Part shown: in pieces, positions 37,811-48,376 of the stretch | Layout of the letters: each line of letters begins with the position of its first letter | How positions within the stretch are numbered: the stretch's first letter is position 1 | Assembly: GCF_007830335.1 (NCBI RefSeq) | Contig: NZ_VLKU01000002.1 | Location: 62,001 to 126,000 of the forward strand | DNA length: 64,000 nucleotides | Direction: 5' to 3' | Source of the DNA: Paracoccus sulfuroxidans | Lineage (GTDB): Bacteria; Pseudomonadota; Alphaproteobacteria; Rhodobacterales; Rhodobacteraceae | Position numbers and translations under genes: made by a program | The notes under the pieces: generated by a model | Seen by the model: only the letters and a program-made list of their open reading frames with translations | Database searches by the model: none | Told to the model about the DNA's origin: nothing

Positions 37811-39106
37811 ATGGACGCTCTCAGACATGCCGTTGAATCCCGCCGTGACGACCTGATCCGACTGACGCAGGAGCTGGTCCGCATCCCCACCCTGAACCCT
37901 CCGGGCCTGAATTACCGCGAGATCTGCGACTATCTTGAGGGGCGACTGGCGCCGCGCGGCTGGGCCTGCGAATTCGTGCGTGCGCATGGCGCGCCCGGCG
38001 ACAGCGACACCTATCCGCGCTGGAACCTTGTCGCGCGGCACAAGGGCCCACGCCCGGGCGAATGCGTGCATTTCAACAGCCACCATGACGTGGTCGAGGT
38101 CGGGCATGGCTGGACCCGCGACCCATTCGGCGGTGAGCTGGACGAGGGGCGCATCTATGGGCGCGGCACCTGCGACATGAAAGGCGGGCTGGCCGCCAGC
38201 ATCATCGCGGCCGAAGCCTTCATCGCGACCCGCCCCGATTACGCCGGCAGCATCGAGATCAGCGCCACCGCCGATGAGGAATCGGGTGGCTATGGCGGCG
38301 TCGCCTATCTGGCCCAGCAGGGCGCATTCGCGCATGTGGGCCATGTCATCATCCCCGAGCCCCTGCACAAGGACCGCATCTGCCTTGGCCATCGCGGCGT
38401 CTGGTGGGCCGAGATCGAGACACATGGCCGCATCGCCCATGGCTCGATGCCCTTTCTGGGCGACAGCGCGATCCGCCACATGGGCGCGGTGCTGGAAGAG
38501 ATCGAGACCCGGCTCTACCCCGCGCTGATGGCGCGCCGGACCGCCGCCCCGGTGATCCCGGAAGGTGCGCGCAATTCGACGCTCAATATCAACTCGATCC
38601 ACGGCGGCCAGCCCGAACAGCCTGCCGATTTCACCGGCCTGCCCGCGCCCTGCGTCGCCGACCGTTGCCGCATCGTGATCGACCGCCGCTTCCTGATGGA
38701 AGAGGAACTCTCCGAGGTGAAGGCCGAAATCACCACCCTGTTGGAGCGCGTGCGCGCCGCCCGCCCCGGCTTTTCCTATGAAATCCGGGATCTTTTCGAA
38801 GTCATCCCCTCGATGACCGAGAAATCGGCACCCGTCGTCCGCTCGACCGCCGCCGCCATCGAGCGCGTCCTGGGGATCGAGGCCGCCTATGTCGTCTCGC
38901 CCGGCACCTATGACCAGAAGCACATCGACCGCATCGGCAAGCTGCAGAACTGCATTGCCTATGGGCCGGGCATCCTTGATCTGGCGCATCAGCCCGATGA
39001 ATGGGTGGGCGTGCAGGACATGCTGGATTCGGCCCGCGTCATGGCGCTGGTGCTGGACGACATCCTGATGGGTCAGGACCCCTCCCTGACGCGCCCGCCA
39101 GCCTAG
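37811..39106 (+). CDS. M20 family metallo-deacylase (ArgE/DapE type)
   Basis: A 431-residue M20 peptidase-fold enzyme. Zn ligands are visible in HFNSHHDVVEVGHGW (first His-x-Asp), GRGTCDMKGGLAA, ATADEESGGYGG (catalytic Glu pair) and a late YGPGILDLAHQPDEWV. The dimerisation domain lies between ~190 and 310. It most resembles acetylornithine deacetylase / succinyl-diaminopimelate desuccinylase-like proteins; the true acyl substrate is unknown. The ATG at 37811 lacks a strong ribosome site. Confidence 0.9.
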   Translation: MDALRHAVESRRDDLIRLTQELVRIPTLNPPGLNYREICDYLEGRLAPRGWACEFVRAHGAPGDSDTYPRWNLVARHKGPRPGECVHFNSHHDVVEVGHGWTRDPFGGELDEGRIYGRGTCDMKGGLAASIIAAEAFIATRPDYAGSIEISATADEESGGYGGVAYLAQQGAFAHVGHVIIPEPLHKDRICLGHRGVWWAEIETHGRIAHGSMPFLGDSAIRHMGAVLEEIETRLYPALMARRTAAPVIPEGARNSTLNINSIHGGQPEQPADFTGLPAPCVADRCRIVIDRRFLMEEELSEVKAEITTLLERVRAARPGFSYEIRDLFEVIPSMTEKSAPVVRSTAAAIERVLGIEAAYVVSPGTYDQKHIDRIGKLQNCIAYGPGILDLAHQPDEWVGVQDMLDSARVMALVLDDILMGQDPSLTRPPA

Positions 39107-39124
39107 ACCGTGAAAGGGCCGCAC

Positions 39125-39586
39125 ATGGAACTGACCTCGCAGATCGACATCGACGCCCCGCCTGACCGCATCTTTCCGCTGTTCCTGCATGCAAGGATGG
39201 ATGACCGCCTGCCCATGGCCTTCCGCTTCGGACTGCCGAAGGCGGTCTCCTGCTCGATCATCCAGGGCGACGGCGGGGTCGGCAGCATCCGGCGCTGCAT
39301 CACGACGCGCGGCTATATGGACCAGGTCATCGAATTCTCTCAGCCCGACCAGCATTTCGCCTATCGGCTGATCGACAGCGATTACTGGGGCCAGCCCTTC
39401 ATCGGCCATGTCGCCGATGACATCGAGTTGCGGCCATTGGCAAGTGATCGCACCCGCGTCATCCGCCGCACCAGCTTTGACGCGAAGGGCCTGCTGCGCT
39501 GGCCGGGCCGCCAGATCATGCGGCTGGGGTTCATCCACGCCCATAAATACGCCAATGAAAACTGGCAAAGGCTTGCCACAGCCTGA
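39125..39586 (+). CDS. SRPBCC (START-like) family protein
   Basis: A 153-residue protein with the helix-grip opening MELTSQIDIDAPPDRIFPLF, as in polyketide-cyclase/START-like proteins that hold a hydrophobic ligand in a cavity. It ends in a long helix with KYANENWQRLATA. The ligand is unknown. It starts 18 bases after the M20 gene, in the same direction. A GTG five codons upstream is also possible. Confidence 0.78.
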   Translation: MELTSQIDIDAPPDRIFPLFLHARMDDRLPMAFRFGLPKAVSCSIIQGDGGVGSIRRCITTRGYMDQVIEFSQPDQHFAYRLIDSDYWGQPFIGHVADDIELRPLASDRTRVIRRTSFDAKGLLRWPGRQIMRLGFIHAHKYANENWQRLATA

Positions 39587-39671
39587 TCGGGCCCAGACTG
39601 CCGCTTTCTCAACCCCGGATTTCATGCCAGAATGCGGGCGAAACCAGCAAACGACACCAACGAAGCATCCC

Positions 39672-39965
39672 ATGCCCCAACGCTTTTCGATCAGCACCGT
39701 CGTCTTTTTCGTCCTGATGCTTCTGCTGGGGATCTATTTCGCCTACGCTGCCGTGCAGGGCCCCTCGGGCATCCTGCGCCGCGTCCAGATCGAGGCCGAG
39801 ACCGCCGAATTGCGCGAACAGCGCGACGCGCTGCAGGCCGAGGTCGATGAGACCCGCAACCTGACACGGCGGCTGTCGGACGACTATCTGGACCTTGACC
39901 TGCTGGACGAACGCGCCCGCGACGTGCTGGGTCTGGTGCGCGCGGACGAGATCATCATTCGCTGA
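39672..39965 (+). CDS. ftsB: FtsB/DivIC-like septum formation protein
   Basis: A 97-residue bitopic protein: a short cytoplasmic N-terminus, one membrane helix (STVVFFVLMLLLGIYFAYAA), a periplasmic coiled coil (RVQIEAETAELREQRDALQ and on), and an end with LDERARDVLGLVRADEIII, as in FtsB. It would join FtsL and FtsQ at the division site. It precedes pdhA, a position where alphaproteobacterial ftsB is commonly found (near eno and pdhA). The FtsB call rests on layout and context more than on strict identity. Confidence 0.82.
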   Translation: MPQRFSISTVVFFVLMLLLGIYFAYAAVQGPSGILRRVQIEAETAELREQRDALQAEVDETRNLTRRLSDDYLDLDLLDERARDVLGLVRADEIIIR

Positions 39966-40138
39966 CCTGCCCCCGTTCGCGCCACCCCGCGCGCTGCCCC
40001 AGACCCGCCCGAGTGCATTTTTTTGCGCATCGGAATGTTTCCGCTGGCTTTGACGCGAAGGCCGGTTTACTTCCCCCGCAACCTTACAATAGAATTAGTT
40101 TAACGCTGAACTATTCCTGCGCCCGGAGGAGGCCCCGT

Positions 40139-41152
40139 ATGGTCAGAAAGCCCGCAGCCAAGCAAAGCACGGCAAACGTGTCTAAGGACGAGCTGCTAAA
40201 ATACTATCGTGACATGCTGTTGATCCGGCGATTCGAAGAAAAGGCAGGCCAGCTTTATGGCATGGGCCTGATCGGCGGTTTCTGCCACCTCTACATCGGT
40301 CAGGAAGCCGTGGTTGTCGGCCTTGAGGCCGCAGCCGAGGAAGGCGACAAGCGCGTCACCAGCTACCGCGACCACGGCCATATGCTGGCCTGCGGCATGG
40401 ATGCCCGCGGCGTCATGGCTGAACTGACCGGCCGCGAAGGCGGCTATTCGCGCGGCAAGGGCGGCTCGATGCACATGTTCTCGCGCGAGAAGCATTTCTA
40501 CGGCGGCCACGGCATCGTCGGCGCGCAGGTGCCGCTGGGGGCCGGTCTGGCCTTCGCCGACAAATATCTAGGCAATGGTCGCGTGACCTTCACCTATTTC
40601 GGTGACGGCGCCTCGAACCAGGGTCAGGTCTATGAGACCTACAACATGGCCGAATTGTGGGAACTTCCGGTGATTTTCGTCATCGAGAACAACCAGTACG
40701 CCATGGGCACCTCGATGAAGCGCTCGACCAAGTCGACGACGCTCTTCGGTCGTGGCGAGGCCTTCGGCATCCCCGGCGAGCAGGTGGACGGCATGGACGT
40801 GCTGGCGGTCAAGGCCGCAGGCGAAAAGGCCATCGCGCATTGCCGCTCGGGCAAGGGCCCCTACATCCTCGAAGTGATGACCTACCGCTATCGCGGCCAC
40901 TCGATGTCGGACCCGGCCAAGTACCGCACGCGCGAGGAAGTGCAGAAAATGCGCGACGAACGCGACGCCATCGAACATGTGCGCGAACTGCTGCTGCAGG
41001 GCCAGCACGCGACCGAAGATGACCTGAAGGCCATCGACCGCGAAATCAAGGAAATCGTCAACGATTCCGCCGAGTTCGCGAAGGAAAGCCCCGAGCCTCA
41101 GCTGAGCGAGCTGTGGACCGACATCTATGCCGAAGACGACGTGAAAGCCTGA
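40139..41152 (+). CDS. pdhA: Pyruvate dehydrogenase E1 alpha subunit
   Basis: A 337-residue subunit of the alpha2beta2 E1. The thiamine diphosphate motif is [20 protein letters not shown], and the phosphorylation-loop-like region is [30 protein letters not shown] and [21 protein letters not shown] are also typical. GGAGGAGG precedes the ATG at 40139; the frame upstream is open but unsupported. It is the first gene of pdhABC, which decarboxylates pyruvate to acetyl-CoA. Confidence 0.96.
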   Translation: MVRKPAAKQSTANVSKDELLKYYRDMLLIRRFEEKAGQLYGMGLIGGFCHLYIGQEAVVVGLEAAAEEGDKRVTSYRDHGHMLACGMDARGVMAELTGREGGYSRGKGGSMHMFSREKHFYGGHGIVGAQVPLGAGLAFADKYLGNGRVTFTYFGDGASNQGQVYETYNMAELWELPVIFVIENNQYAMGTSMKRSTKSTTLFGRGEAFGIPGEQVDGMDVLAVKAAGEKAIAHCRSGKGPYILEVMTYRYRGHSMSDPAKYRTREEVQKMRDERDAIEHVRELLLQGQHATEDDLKAIDREIKEIVNDSAEFAKESPEPQLSELWTDIYAEDDVKA

Positions 41153-41163
41153 GGGAGGGAACC

Positions 41164-42537
41164 ATGGCTACTGAAATCCTGATGCCCGCCCTGTCGCCGA
41201 CCATGGAGGAAGGCGTGCTGGCCAAATGGCTGGTGAAAGAAGGCGACACCGTCAAGGCCGGTGACATTCTGGCCGAAATCGAAACCGACAAGGCGACGAT
41301 GGAATTCGAAGCGGTCGACGAAGGCATCGTCGGCAAGCTTCTGGTCGCCGAAGGCACCCAAGGCGTGAAGGTGAACACCCCGATCGCCGTGCTGGTCGAG
41401 GAAGGCGAGTCGGCGGATGCCGCCCCTGCCCCCAAAGCCGCCGCTGCCGAAGCCGCCCCGGCCGAAGCCGCAGCATCGGCTCCGGCACGCGCCGCTGAAA
41501 GCGCGCCGCAGACCCCGGCCGCCAATGCCTCGCCCGACTGGCCCGAAGGCACGCCGATGAAGACCATCACCGTGCGCGAAGCGCTGCGTGAGGCGATGTC
41601 CGAGGAAATGACGCGCGACGAAACGGTCTTCCTGATGGGCGAAGAGGTCGGCGAATACCAGGGTGCCTACAAGATCAGCCAGGGCCTCTTGGACAAGTTC
41701 GGCCCGCGCCGCGTGGTCGACACCCCGATCACCGAGATGGGCTTCGCCGGGATCGGCGTCGGCGCCTCCTGGGGCGGTCTGCGTCCGATTGTCGAGTTCA
41801 TGACCTTCAACTTCGCCATGCAGGCGATTGACCAGATCATCAACTCGGCCGCGAAGACGCTTTACATGTCGGGCGGTCAGATGGGCTCGCCCATCGTGTT
41901 CCGTGGTCCGAACGGTGCCGCCGCCCGCGTGGGCGCCCAGCACAGCCAGGACTATGCGGCATGGTATGCGCAGATCCCCGGCCTGAAAGTCGTCATGCCC
42001 TATACGGCCGCTGACGCCAAAGGCCTGCTGAAAACCGCGATCCGCGACAACAACCCCGTTGTTTTCCTTGAAAACGAGATCCTCTATGGTCGCTCGTTCG
42101 AGGTGCCGGATGTGCCGGACTTCACCATCCCCTTCGGCAAGGCCCGCATTGCGCGCGCCGGCAAGGACGTGACAATCGTCAGCTTCGGCATCGGCATGGT
42201 CCATGCACTCGAGGCCGCCGACAAGCTGGCCGCCGAAGGCATCGAGGCCGAGGTCATCGACCTGCGCACCCTGCGCCCGCTCGATTACGGCACCGTGCTG
42301 GAATCGGTGAAGCGCACGAACCGCTGCGTCACCGTCGAGGAAGGCTTCCCGGTCGCGTCGATCGGCAACCACCTGTCGGCCTATATCATGGAAAACGCCT
42401 TCGATTATCTCGATGCCCCGGTGATCAACTGCACCGGCAAGGACGTGCCCATGCCTTATGCGGCCAACCTCGAAAAGCTGGCGCTGATCACCTCGGATGA
42501 GGTTGTCGCGGCGGTCAAGAAAGTCACTTATCGCTGA
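41164..42537 (+). CDS. pdhB: Pyruvate dehydrogenase E1 beta subunit with N-terminal lipoyl domain
   Basis: A 457-residue subunit. Residues ~1-80 are a lipoyl domain (lipoyl Lys43 in [13 protein letters not shown]), followed by an Ala/Pro-rich linker to ~130, then the E1 beta transketolase-like domain ([40 protein letters not shown]). A lipoyl domain on E1 beta is an alphaproteobacterial feature. It sits 11 bases after pdhA. The lipoyl part is nearly the same as that at the start of pdhC, so it probably arose by local duplication. Confidence 0.96.
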   Translation: MATEILMPALSPTMEEGVLAKWLVKEGDTVKAGDILAEIETDKATMEFEAVDEGIVGKLLVAEGTQGVKVNTPIAVLVEEGESADAAPAPKAAAAEAAPAEAAASAPARAAESAPQTPAANASPDWPEGTPMKTITVREALREAMSEEMTRDETVFLMGEEVGEYQGAYKISQGLLDKFGPRRVVDTPITEMGFAGIGVGASWGGLRPIVEFMTFNFAMQAIDQIINSAAKTLYMSGGQMGSPIVFRGPNGAAARVGAQHSQDYAAWYAQIPGLKVVMPYTAADAKGLLKTAIRDNNPVVFLENEILYGRSFEVPDVPDFTIPFGKARIARAGKDVTIVSFGIGMVHALEAADKLAAEGIEAEVIDLRTLRPLDYGTVLESVKRTNRCVTVEEGFPVASIGNHLSAYIMENAFDYLDAPVINCTGKDVPMPYAANLEKLALITSDEVVAAVKKVTYR

Positions 42538-42550
42538 GGAAGGACGAAGC

Positions 42551-43867
42551 ATGTCGACAGAAATCCTGATGCCCGCCCTTTCCCCGACGATGGAAGAGGG
42601 CACCCTGGCCAAATGGCTGGTGAAAGAGGGTGATACCGTCAAATCCGGCGACATCCTCGCCGAGATCGAGACCGACAAGGCTACGATGGAGTTCGAGGCC
42701 GTGGACGAAGGCGTGATCGCAAAACTGCTGATCGCCGAAGGCACGGCGGGCGTGAAGGTCAATACGGCCATCGCGGTCCTGCTCGAAGAGGGCGAAAGCG
42801 CGGCAGACGTGAAAGCTCCGGCCCCCAAGGCCGAGGCCGCCGCTCCGGCTCCGGCCGCAGCAGCAGCCCCCGCCCCTGCGGCTCCGGCAGCACCCGCTGC
42901 CGCCCCGTCGGCGGGTCGTGACGACAAGGGCAACCGCGTCTTCGCCTCGCCGCTCGCGCGCCGGATCGCTGCGGAAAAAGGCATCGATCTTGCCGCCGTG
43001 ACGGGCTCCGGCCCTTACGGTCGCATCGTCAAGGCCGACGTCGAGGGTGCAAAACCCGGCGCAGCCGCCCCGCGCGCCGCCGCGGCTGCGGAAGCGCCCA
43101 AGGCCGCCGCTCCGGCTGCGGCTCCCGCCGTCGCCACCGGTCCCTCGACCGAGACCATCCTCAAGATGTATGCCGACCGCGAGACCACTGAGGTCGCGCT
43201 CGACGGCATGCGCCGCACCATTGCCGCGCGTCTCTCCGAGGCCAAGCAGACGATCCCGCATTTCTATCTGCGCAAATCGGCCAAGCTCGATGAGCTGATG
43301 AAGTTCCGCGCCATGCTGAACAAGCAGCTGGAAGCACGCGGCGTGAAGCTGTCGGTCAATGACTTCATCATCAAGGCCAGCGCGCTGGCCCTGCAAGAGG
43401 TGCCGGATGCCAATGCCGTCTGGGCAGGCGACCGGATCCTGAAGCTCAAGCCCTCGGATGTGGCGGTTGCCGTCGCCATCGAAGGCGGCCTCTTCACCCC
43501 GGTCCTGAAGGACGCGCAGCAGAAAACGCTGTCGACCCTCTCGATCGAGATGAAGGACCTGGCCAGCCGCGCCAAGACGAAGAAGCTCGCGCCCCATGAA
43601 TATCAGGGCGGCAGCTTCGCCATCTCGAACCTCGGCATGTTCGGGATCGAGAACTTCGACGCGGTCATCAACCCACCGCATGGCGCGATCCTTGCCGTCG
43701 GCGCGGGCATCCAGACCCCGGTCGTCGAAAATGGCGAGGTGGTCATCCGCAACGTCATGTCGATGACGCTCTCGGTCGATCACCGGGTGATTGACGGGGC
43801 CCTGGGCGCGCAGCTTCTGGATGCGATCGTCAAGCACCTCGAAAACCCGATGGGCATGCTCGCCTGA
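42551..43867 (+). CDS. pdhC: Dihydrolipoyl acetyltransferase (E2) of pyruvate dehydrogenase
   Basis: A 438-residue E2. The lipoyl domain is residues ~1-80 with Lys43, then an Ala/Pro-rich linker, an E3/E1-binding domain ([19 protein letters not shown]), a second linker, and the catalytic acyltransferase domain with the HxxxDG motif in [16 protein letters not shown]. It makes acetyl-CoA and forms the complex core. It begins 13 bases after pdhB. A hairpin follows the gene. The lpd gene for E3 is not in the window. Confidence 0.96.
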   Translation: MSTEILMPALSPTMEEGTLAKWLVKEGDTVKSGDILAEIETDKATMEFEAVDEGVIAKLLIAEGTAGVKVNTAIAVLLEEGESAADVKAPAPKAEAAAPAPAAAAAPAPAAPAAPAAAPSAGRDDKGNRVFASPLARRIAAEKGIDLAAVTGSGPYGRIVKADVEGAKPGAAAPRAAAAAEAPKAAAPAAAPAVATGPSTETILKMYADRETTEVALDGMRRTIAARLSEAKQTIPHFYLRKSAKLDELMKFRAMLNKQLEARGVKLSVNDFIIKASALALQEVPDANAVWAGDRILKLKPSDVAVAVAIEGGLFTPVLKDAQQKTLSTLSIEMKDLASRAKTKKLAPHEYQGGSFAISNLGMFGIENFDAVINPPHGAILAVGAGIQTPVVENGEVVIRNVMSMTLSVDHRVIDGALGAQLLDAIVKHLENPMGMLA

Positions 43868-43892
43868 GTCATCCCAAACGACAGAAAACCCA

Positions 43893-43920
43893 AAGCGCCG
43901 CCCCAAAAAGGGCGGCGCTT
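43893..43920 (+). terminator. Hairpin after pdhC
   Basis: A perfect 11-bp stem (AAGCGCCGCCC / GGGCGGCGCTT) with a six-base A-rich loop, 26 bases after the pdhC stop. There is no T run. Confidence 0.7.
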
Positions 43921-44002
43921 CCCACATCAGGCCACCGCCTGCAATTTCTCCGTTGCCCAAATACCCAAATCACACCCGCGCCACCAAAACCCTGGGTGAA
44001 AT

Positions 44003-47000
44003 TCAGCCCCCCTCCTGCGGCCGATTGACGCCAACCCGACGCCCGACCCAGCCCATGACCCGTTGCTGCCCGCCATGGATCAGCGAAAACAGCGAGGGCA
44101 CGAACAGCAGCGACAGCAGCGTCGACAGCAGCAGCCCGCCAATCACCGCCACCGCCATCGGAGAGCTGAACTCGCTGCCCTCCCCGCGCGAGATAGCCGA
44201 GGGCACCATGCCCGCCGTCATGGCAATGGTCGTCATGATGATCGGCCGCGCCCGCTTGTGCACGGCATCCAGGATCGCCTCGCGCTTCGGGATGCCCGCA
44301 TCAATGCCTGTCAGGGCGAATTCGACCAGCATGATCGCGTTCTTGGTGACAATTCCCATCAGCATCAGGAAGCCGATGACCACCGCCATCGAGATCGAAT
44401 TCCCGGTCACGAAAAGCGCAAAGATCGCGCCGCCGATGGCCAGCGGCAGCGACAGCAGGATCGAGATCGGCGTGACGAAGTTGTGAAACAGCAGGACCAG
44501 AACGACATAGACCAGAAGCGCGCCTGACCCCATGGCGATGCCAAAAGCCCCGAAAACCTCGGCCATGATTTCGGCGTCGCCCGCCGCCTTGATCTCGGCC
44601 CCCTCGGGCAGAGCGACGGTCGTCTGCAGCGCCTGCACCTGCGCATTCACCGGCCCCAGCAGCGCCCCATCCGCCAGATTGGCCGAGACCGAGGTGTTGT
44701 AACGCCGGTCATAGCGGCTGATCTGGGTGGCCCCCGCCGACAGGGTCACATCCGCGACCGCCGCCAGCGGCACCTGCGAGGTGACGCCCGGCACACGCAT
44801 GTTCTGCAGCCGCTGCATATCCTCGCGCGCCGTGCGGTCCAGCCGCACGAGGATCGGGATCTGCTCTTCGCCGGTGTTGAACTTCGCCAGATTGGACTCG
44901 CTGTCGCCCAGCGTGGCGACGCGCAGCGTGGTGGCCAGCGAACTGGCCGAGACGCCCAGTTGTGCGGCCACCTCGGGCTTGGGGGTGATCTGGATCTCGG
45001 GGCGCTGGAGGCTCGCCGATGAGGTCACGCCCTCCAGCGTCGGCAGCGTCTTCATCGCCACCATCAGCCGCTCGGCGGCCTCTGCGGCGGCCTCCTCGGA
45101 ATTGGCCAGAACCGAGATGTTGAAATCGTTCTGCCCGGCCTCGTTCTGGAAATTCACCCGGATATCTGGGATCGAGGCCAGATCCTGCTTCAGCGCCTCT
45201 TCGATCTCGAAACTGGTCCGCGTGCGATCTTCCTTGGGGCCATAGTTCACCAGAAGGCGCGCATCGGTCACATCGCCGTCGCCGCCGTTCACGAAGACCG
45301 ATTGCACCTCGGGCATCTGTCGGATCCTGTCGGTGAAGAGGCGCGAGGCATCTTCGGTATCCGTCAGGGTCGAGCCGGGCGGCAGCTCCAGCTTGATCTG
45401 GCTGCGCCCGACATCCGAGGCCGGAACGAACTCTGTCGGCAGCAGGGTCGAGGAAAAGATCGAGCCCGCAAAGACCAGCGCCCCCAGAAGCAGCGTCAGC
45501 CAGCGATGGCGCAGCGTCCAGCGCAGCACCGCCATCAGCCCGCGCATCAGCCTGCCATCCTGCACCTCCTCATGCCGCGCACCCCGGATCAGATAGGCCG
45601 CCATCATCGGCGTGATGATCCGCGCGACCAGCAGCGAAAACAGCACCGAGACCGCGACCGTCAGGCCGAATTGCTTGAAATACTGCCCCGCGATGCCGCC
45701 CATGAAGCTGACCGGCGCAAAGACCGCGACAATTGAGAAGCTGATCGCAATGACGGTCAGGCCGATCTCGTTCGCGGCCTCGACGCTGGCCTCATAGGGG
45801 GGCGTGCCCATGCTGATATGGCGCACGATATTCTCGATCTCGACGATGGCGTCATCGACCAAAATCCCGGTGACCAGAGTGATCGCCAGCAGGCTGATGC
45901 CGTTCAGCGTGAACCCCAGCCAGTGCATGACGAAGAAGGTCGGGATGATCGACAGTGGCAAGGCGACGGCAGCGATCAGCGTCGCGCGCCAGTTGCGCAG
46001 GAACAGAAAGACCACGATGACGGCCAGCGCCGCGCCCTCATAGAGCGTGTCCATCGCCGAGTGATAGCTGTTCAGCGTATAGGTCGTGGCATCATCGATG
46101 AGCGTGATCTTCATGTCGGGGTATTGCGTCGAAAGCTGGGCCAGCCGCGCCTTGGTGCCGTCGCCCGCCAGCAGGTCGGACTCGCCCGTTCCCCGGAAGA
46201 CCCCGAAAGCCACCACGGGATTGCCGTCCAGCAGCGCGAACTTGCGCTCATCACTGGCGCCGTCGGTCACCGTGCCCAGTTGATCGAGCCGCACCGAACG
46301 GTCGCCGGAAATCGAGATTGGCGTGGCCGCCAGCCGCTCGACCGTGCCCGCAGCCCCAAGCGCGCGGATGGAAAATTCGGTCCCCGACAGATTGCCCCGA
46401 CCGCCACCCATGTCGATGTTGCGCGCCCGAAGCTGCTGCGAAACCCCGTCCGCGGTCAGCCCGAAGGCCTCGACCCGGTCCAGATCCAGCTCGACATTGA
46501 TCTGCCGATCCGCGCCGCCGATGCGTGAGGTACTGGCCACGCCCGGCACGTTCGAGAGCTCGCGCGAGATCACGTCATCGACGAATTTCGACAGCTGTTC
46601 GATGCTCATGCCCGGGTCGCTGACGGCATAGGTCAGGATCGCCATGCCGCTGATGTCGATGCGCTTGACCACCGGCTCGACCACCGATTCCGGCAAGTCA
46701 GCGCGGACATTGGCGACCGCATCCTTGACGTCGTTGACGGCGCGGTCGGTGTTCGTCTCCAGCTCGAACTCGACCATGATGCTGGCCGCGCTGTCCGAGG
46801 CGGTCGAGGTGATATGCCGCACGCCGGTGATGCTGGCGATGGAATCCTCGATGGGCTGGATGACCTGCCGCGTCAGTTCCGAGGGCGCCGCGCCGGGCTG
46901 CGCCACGCTGACGCTGACCAGCGGCAGGTCGATATTCGGCATGGCCGTGACGGGCAGCCGGTTGAAGCTGTAAAGCCCGGTGATCAGCAGGACCAGGAAG

Positions 47001-47050
47001 ACGGCAATCGGCGGAACCGGGTGGCGGATGGACCAGGCCGACAGGTTCAT
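44003..47050 (-). CDS. RND-type efflux pump inner-membrane transporter
   Basis: A 1015-residue transporter with 12 membrane helices and two large periplasmic loops. TM4 carries GILVDDAIVEIENIVRH, with the two Asp residues typical of proton-relay HAE1/AcrB members. The second half has GIVTKNAIMLVEFALTG. The N-terminus (PVPPIAVFLVLLITGLYSFNRLPV) is also typical. It overlaps the adaptor gene's stop by four bases (ATGA). No outer-membrane TolC-type gene is next to it. Substrate unknown. Confidence 0.93.
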   Translation of the reverse strand: MNLSAWSIRHPVPPIAVFLVLLITGLYSFNRLPVTAMPNIDLPLVSVSVAQPGAAPSELTRQVIQPIEDSIASITGVRHITSTASDSAASIMVEFELETNTDRAVNDVKDAVANVRADLPESVVEPVVKRIDISGMAILTYAVSDPGMSIEQLSKFVDDVISRELSNVPGVASTSRIGGADRQINVELDLDRVEAFGLTADGVSQQLRARNIDMGGGRGNLSGTEFSIRALGAAGTVERLAATPISISGDRSVRLDQLGTVTDGASDERKFALLDGNPVVAFGVFRGTGESDLLAGDGTKARLAQLSTQYPDMKITLIDDATTYTLNSYHSAMDTLYEGAALAVIVVFLFLRNWRATLIAAVALPLSIIPTFFVMHWLGFTLNGISLLAITLVTGILVDDAIVEIENIVRHISMGTPPYEASVEAANEIGLTVIAISFSIVAVFAPVSFMGGIAGQYFKQFGLTVAVSVLFSLLVARIITPMMAAYLIRGARHEEVQDGRLMRGLMAVLRWTLRHRWLTLLLGALVFAGSIFSSTLLPTEFVPASDVGRSQIKLELPPGSTLTDTEDASRLFTDRIRQMPEVQSVFVNGGDGDVTDARLLVNYGPKEDRTRTSFEIEEALKQDLASIPDIRVNFQNEAGQNDFNISVLANSEEAAAEAAERLMVAMKTLPTLEGVTSSASLQRPEIQITPKPEVAAQLGVSASSLATTLRVATLGDSESNLAKFNTGEEQIPILVRLDRTAREDMQRLQNMRVPGVTSQVPLAAVADVTLSAGATQISRYDRRYNTSVSANLADGALLGPVNAQVQALQTTVALPEGAEIKAAGDAEIMAEVFGAFGIAMGSGALLVYVVLVLLFHNFVTPISILLSLPLAIGGAIFALFVTGNSISMAVVIGFLMLMGIVTKNAIMLVEFALTGIDAGIPKREAILDAVHKRARPIIMTTIAMTAGMVPSAISRGEGSEFSSPMAVAVIGGLLLSTLLSLLFVPSLFSLIHGGQQRVMGWVGRRVGVNRPQEGG

Positions 47051-48309
47051 TCGCCGGTCCCCGCCTTGGCCTCGGTCTCCGTCTTGGCCTCGGCCGCCGG
47101 GGTCGCTTTCGCCTCCGCCCGGACAGGCCGGATGCGGTCGCCGGTGCGGAAGAAGGCACCTGCGCGGGCGACGACATCCTCACCCTCGGCCACGCCTTCC
47201 AGAATTTCGCGCTGGCCCTGCCAGATCAGCCCGGCCTTCACCGGGCGGGCCTCGATTTCATCGCCCTTGACGATCTGCACCCGCTCACCGCTGTCATCGG
47301 CCAGCACGGCGGTCACGGGCGCGGTCACGCTGTCGCGCTTCGCGGTGACGATCCAGCCGCTGGCGAAAAGCCCCGTGCGCAGCCGCGGGTCCGCCTCCAG
47401 CGAGACGCGCACCGCGCCCAGCCGCGTTGCCATATCGACCGAGGCGGGCACCAGCCGCAGCGCCCCCTCGATCTGCCCGATGCCCGCAACGGTCAGCTCG
47501 ACCGGCTGGCCGGGTTCGAGCTGGCTCAATGCCGTCTCGACCACCTCGCCCGCAAATTCCACTTCGCTATTGGCGATCAGGGTGAACAGCGCCTGCGTGC
47601 CTGCGCCCGAGATCGCGCCCAGCTCGGCGCTGCGCTGCACGACCACGCCGTCGACCGGCGCGGCAATCGTCGCATAGCCCAGGTTCAGCCGGGCGACCTC
47701 GCGCGCGGCGGTAGCCTGCGCAAGTGCGGCACGCGCGACGCCAATCCCGTCATTGGCTGAAGCAACCGCCGCCCGGGCCGAGGCCTCCGCCGCAATCGCC
47801 TGATCCAGCGTGGCCTGCGGGGCGTTCCCGCTACGACGCAGGCTTTGTGTGCGCTCCAGCGTCTGGACCGCCTGGGTGAGGCTCGCCTGCGAACTCGCAA
47901 GCTGGCTTTCGGACTGGCTAACGCCCGCTTCCGCCCGCTGGAATTCGGCCTCAGCCTGCGCCAACAGCGCCGTCAGCGTCGCCGAGGACAGCCGCGCCAG
48001 CACATCGCCCGCCTTCACGCTGTCGCCGACCTCGACCTCAATGGCGGTGATCTCGTAGCCCGAGACATTGGCGTTCACCATCACCTCTTTGCGCGCCACC
48101 ATCGAGCCGGTGACCGAAACCCGCGCCTCGACCTTTTGGCGATGCGCGGTGGCAATGGTGATTGCGGGCAGTTCGGCGCCAGTCTTCTGGGCCGCCGCCG
48201 CGCCCTCCTCGGTGGCATTGGCAGGGGCGGCCTGTGCCATCCCTGCGACAGTCGAGATCGATAGCGCGCCCATCAGGACTAGCTTGGCCATTGCGCGCGC
48301 AGACGTCAT
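47047..48309 (-). CDS. RND efflux periplasmic adaptor (membrane fusion protein)
   Basis: A 420-residue adaptor of the RND type with a signal peptide (MAKLVLMGALSISTVAGMAQA) after a short N-terminal extension. A lipoyl-like half is seen at RVSVTGSMVARKEVMVNANV, followed by a long alpha hairpin (QSESQLASSQASLTQAVQTL) and beta-barrel domains. I prefer the second of two adjacent ATGs (48309) because GGAGGAA lies five bases before it. It overlaps the pump gene, so both are co-translated. Confidence 0.9.
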   Translation of the reverse strand: MTSARAMAKLVLMGALSISTVAGMAQAAPANATEEGAAAAQKTGAELPAITIATAHRQKVEARVSVTGSMVARKEVMVNANVSGYEITAIEVEVGDSVKAGDVLARLSSATLTALLAQAEAEFQRAEAGVSQSESQLASSQASLTQAVQTLERTQSLRRSGNAPQATLDQAIAAEASARAAVASANDGIGVARAALAQATAAREVARLNLGYATIAAPVDGVVVQRSAELGAISGAGTQALFTLIANSEVEFAGEVVETALSQLEPGQPVELTVAGIGQIEGALRLVPASVDMATRLGAVRVSLEADPRLRTGLFASGWIVTAKRDSVTAPVTAVLADDSGERVQIVKGDEIEARPVKAGLIWQGQREILEGVAEGEDVVARAGAFFRTGDRIRPVRAEAKATPAAEAKTETEAKAGTGE

Positions 48310-48376
48310 CATTTCCTCCGGTCGGGTCGGGCACAGGCTATTCGCGGCACCTCACGGCGGCAACGCCGATCCGAAG

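Noticed and set aside
37748-39697. A 649-codon minus-strand open frame opposite the M20 and SRPBCC genes
   Set aside because: Antisense shadow; composition is that of a reverse-complemented GC-rich gene.
41125-42984. A 619-codon minus-strand frame opposite pdhB and pdhC
   Set aside because: Shadow of pdhB/pdhC, with Ala/Gly-rich stretches reflecting the linker.
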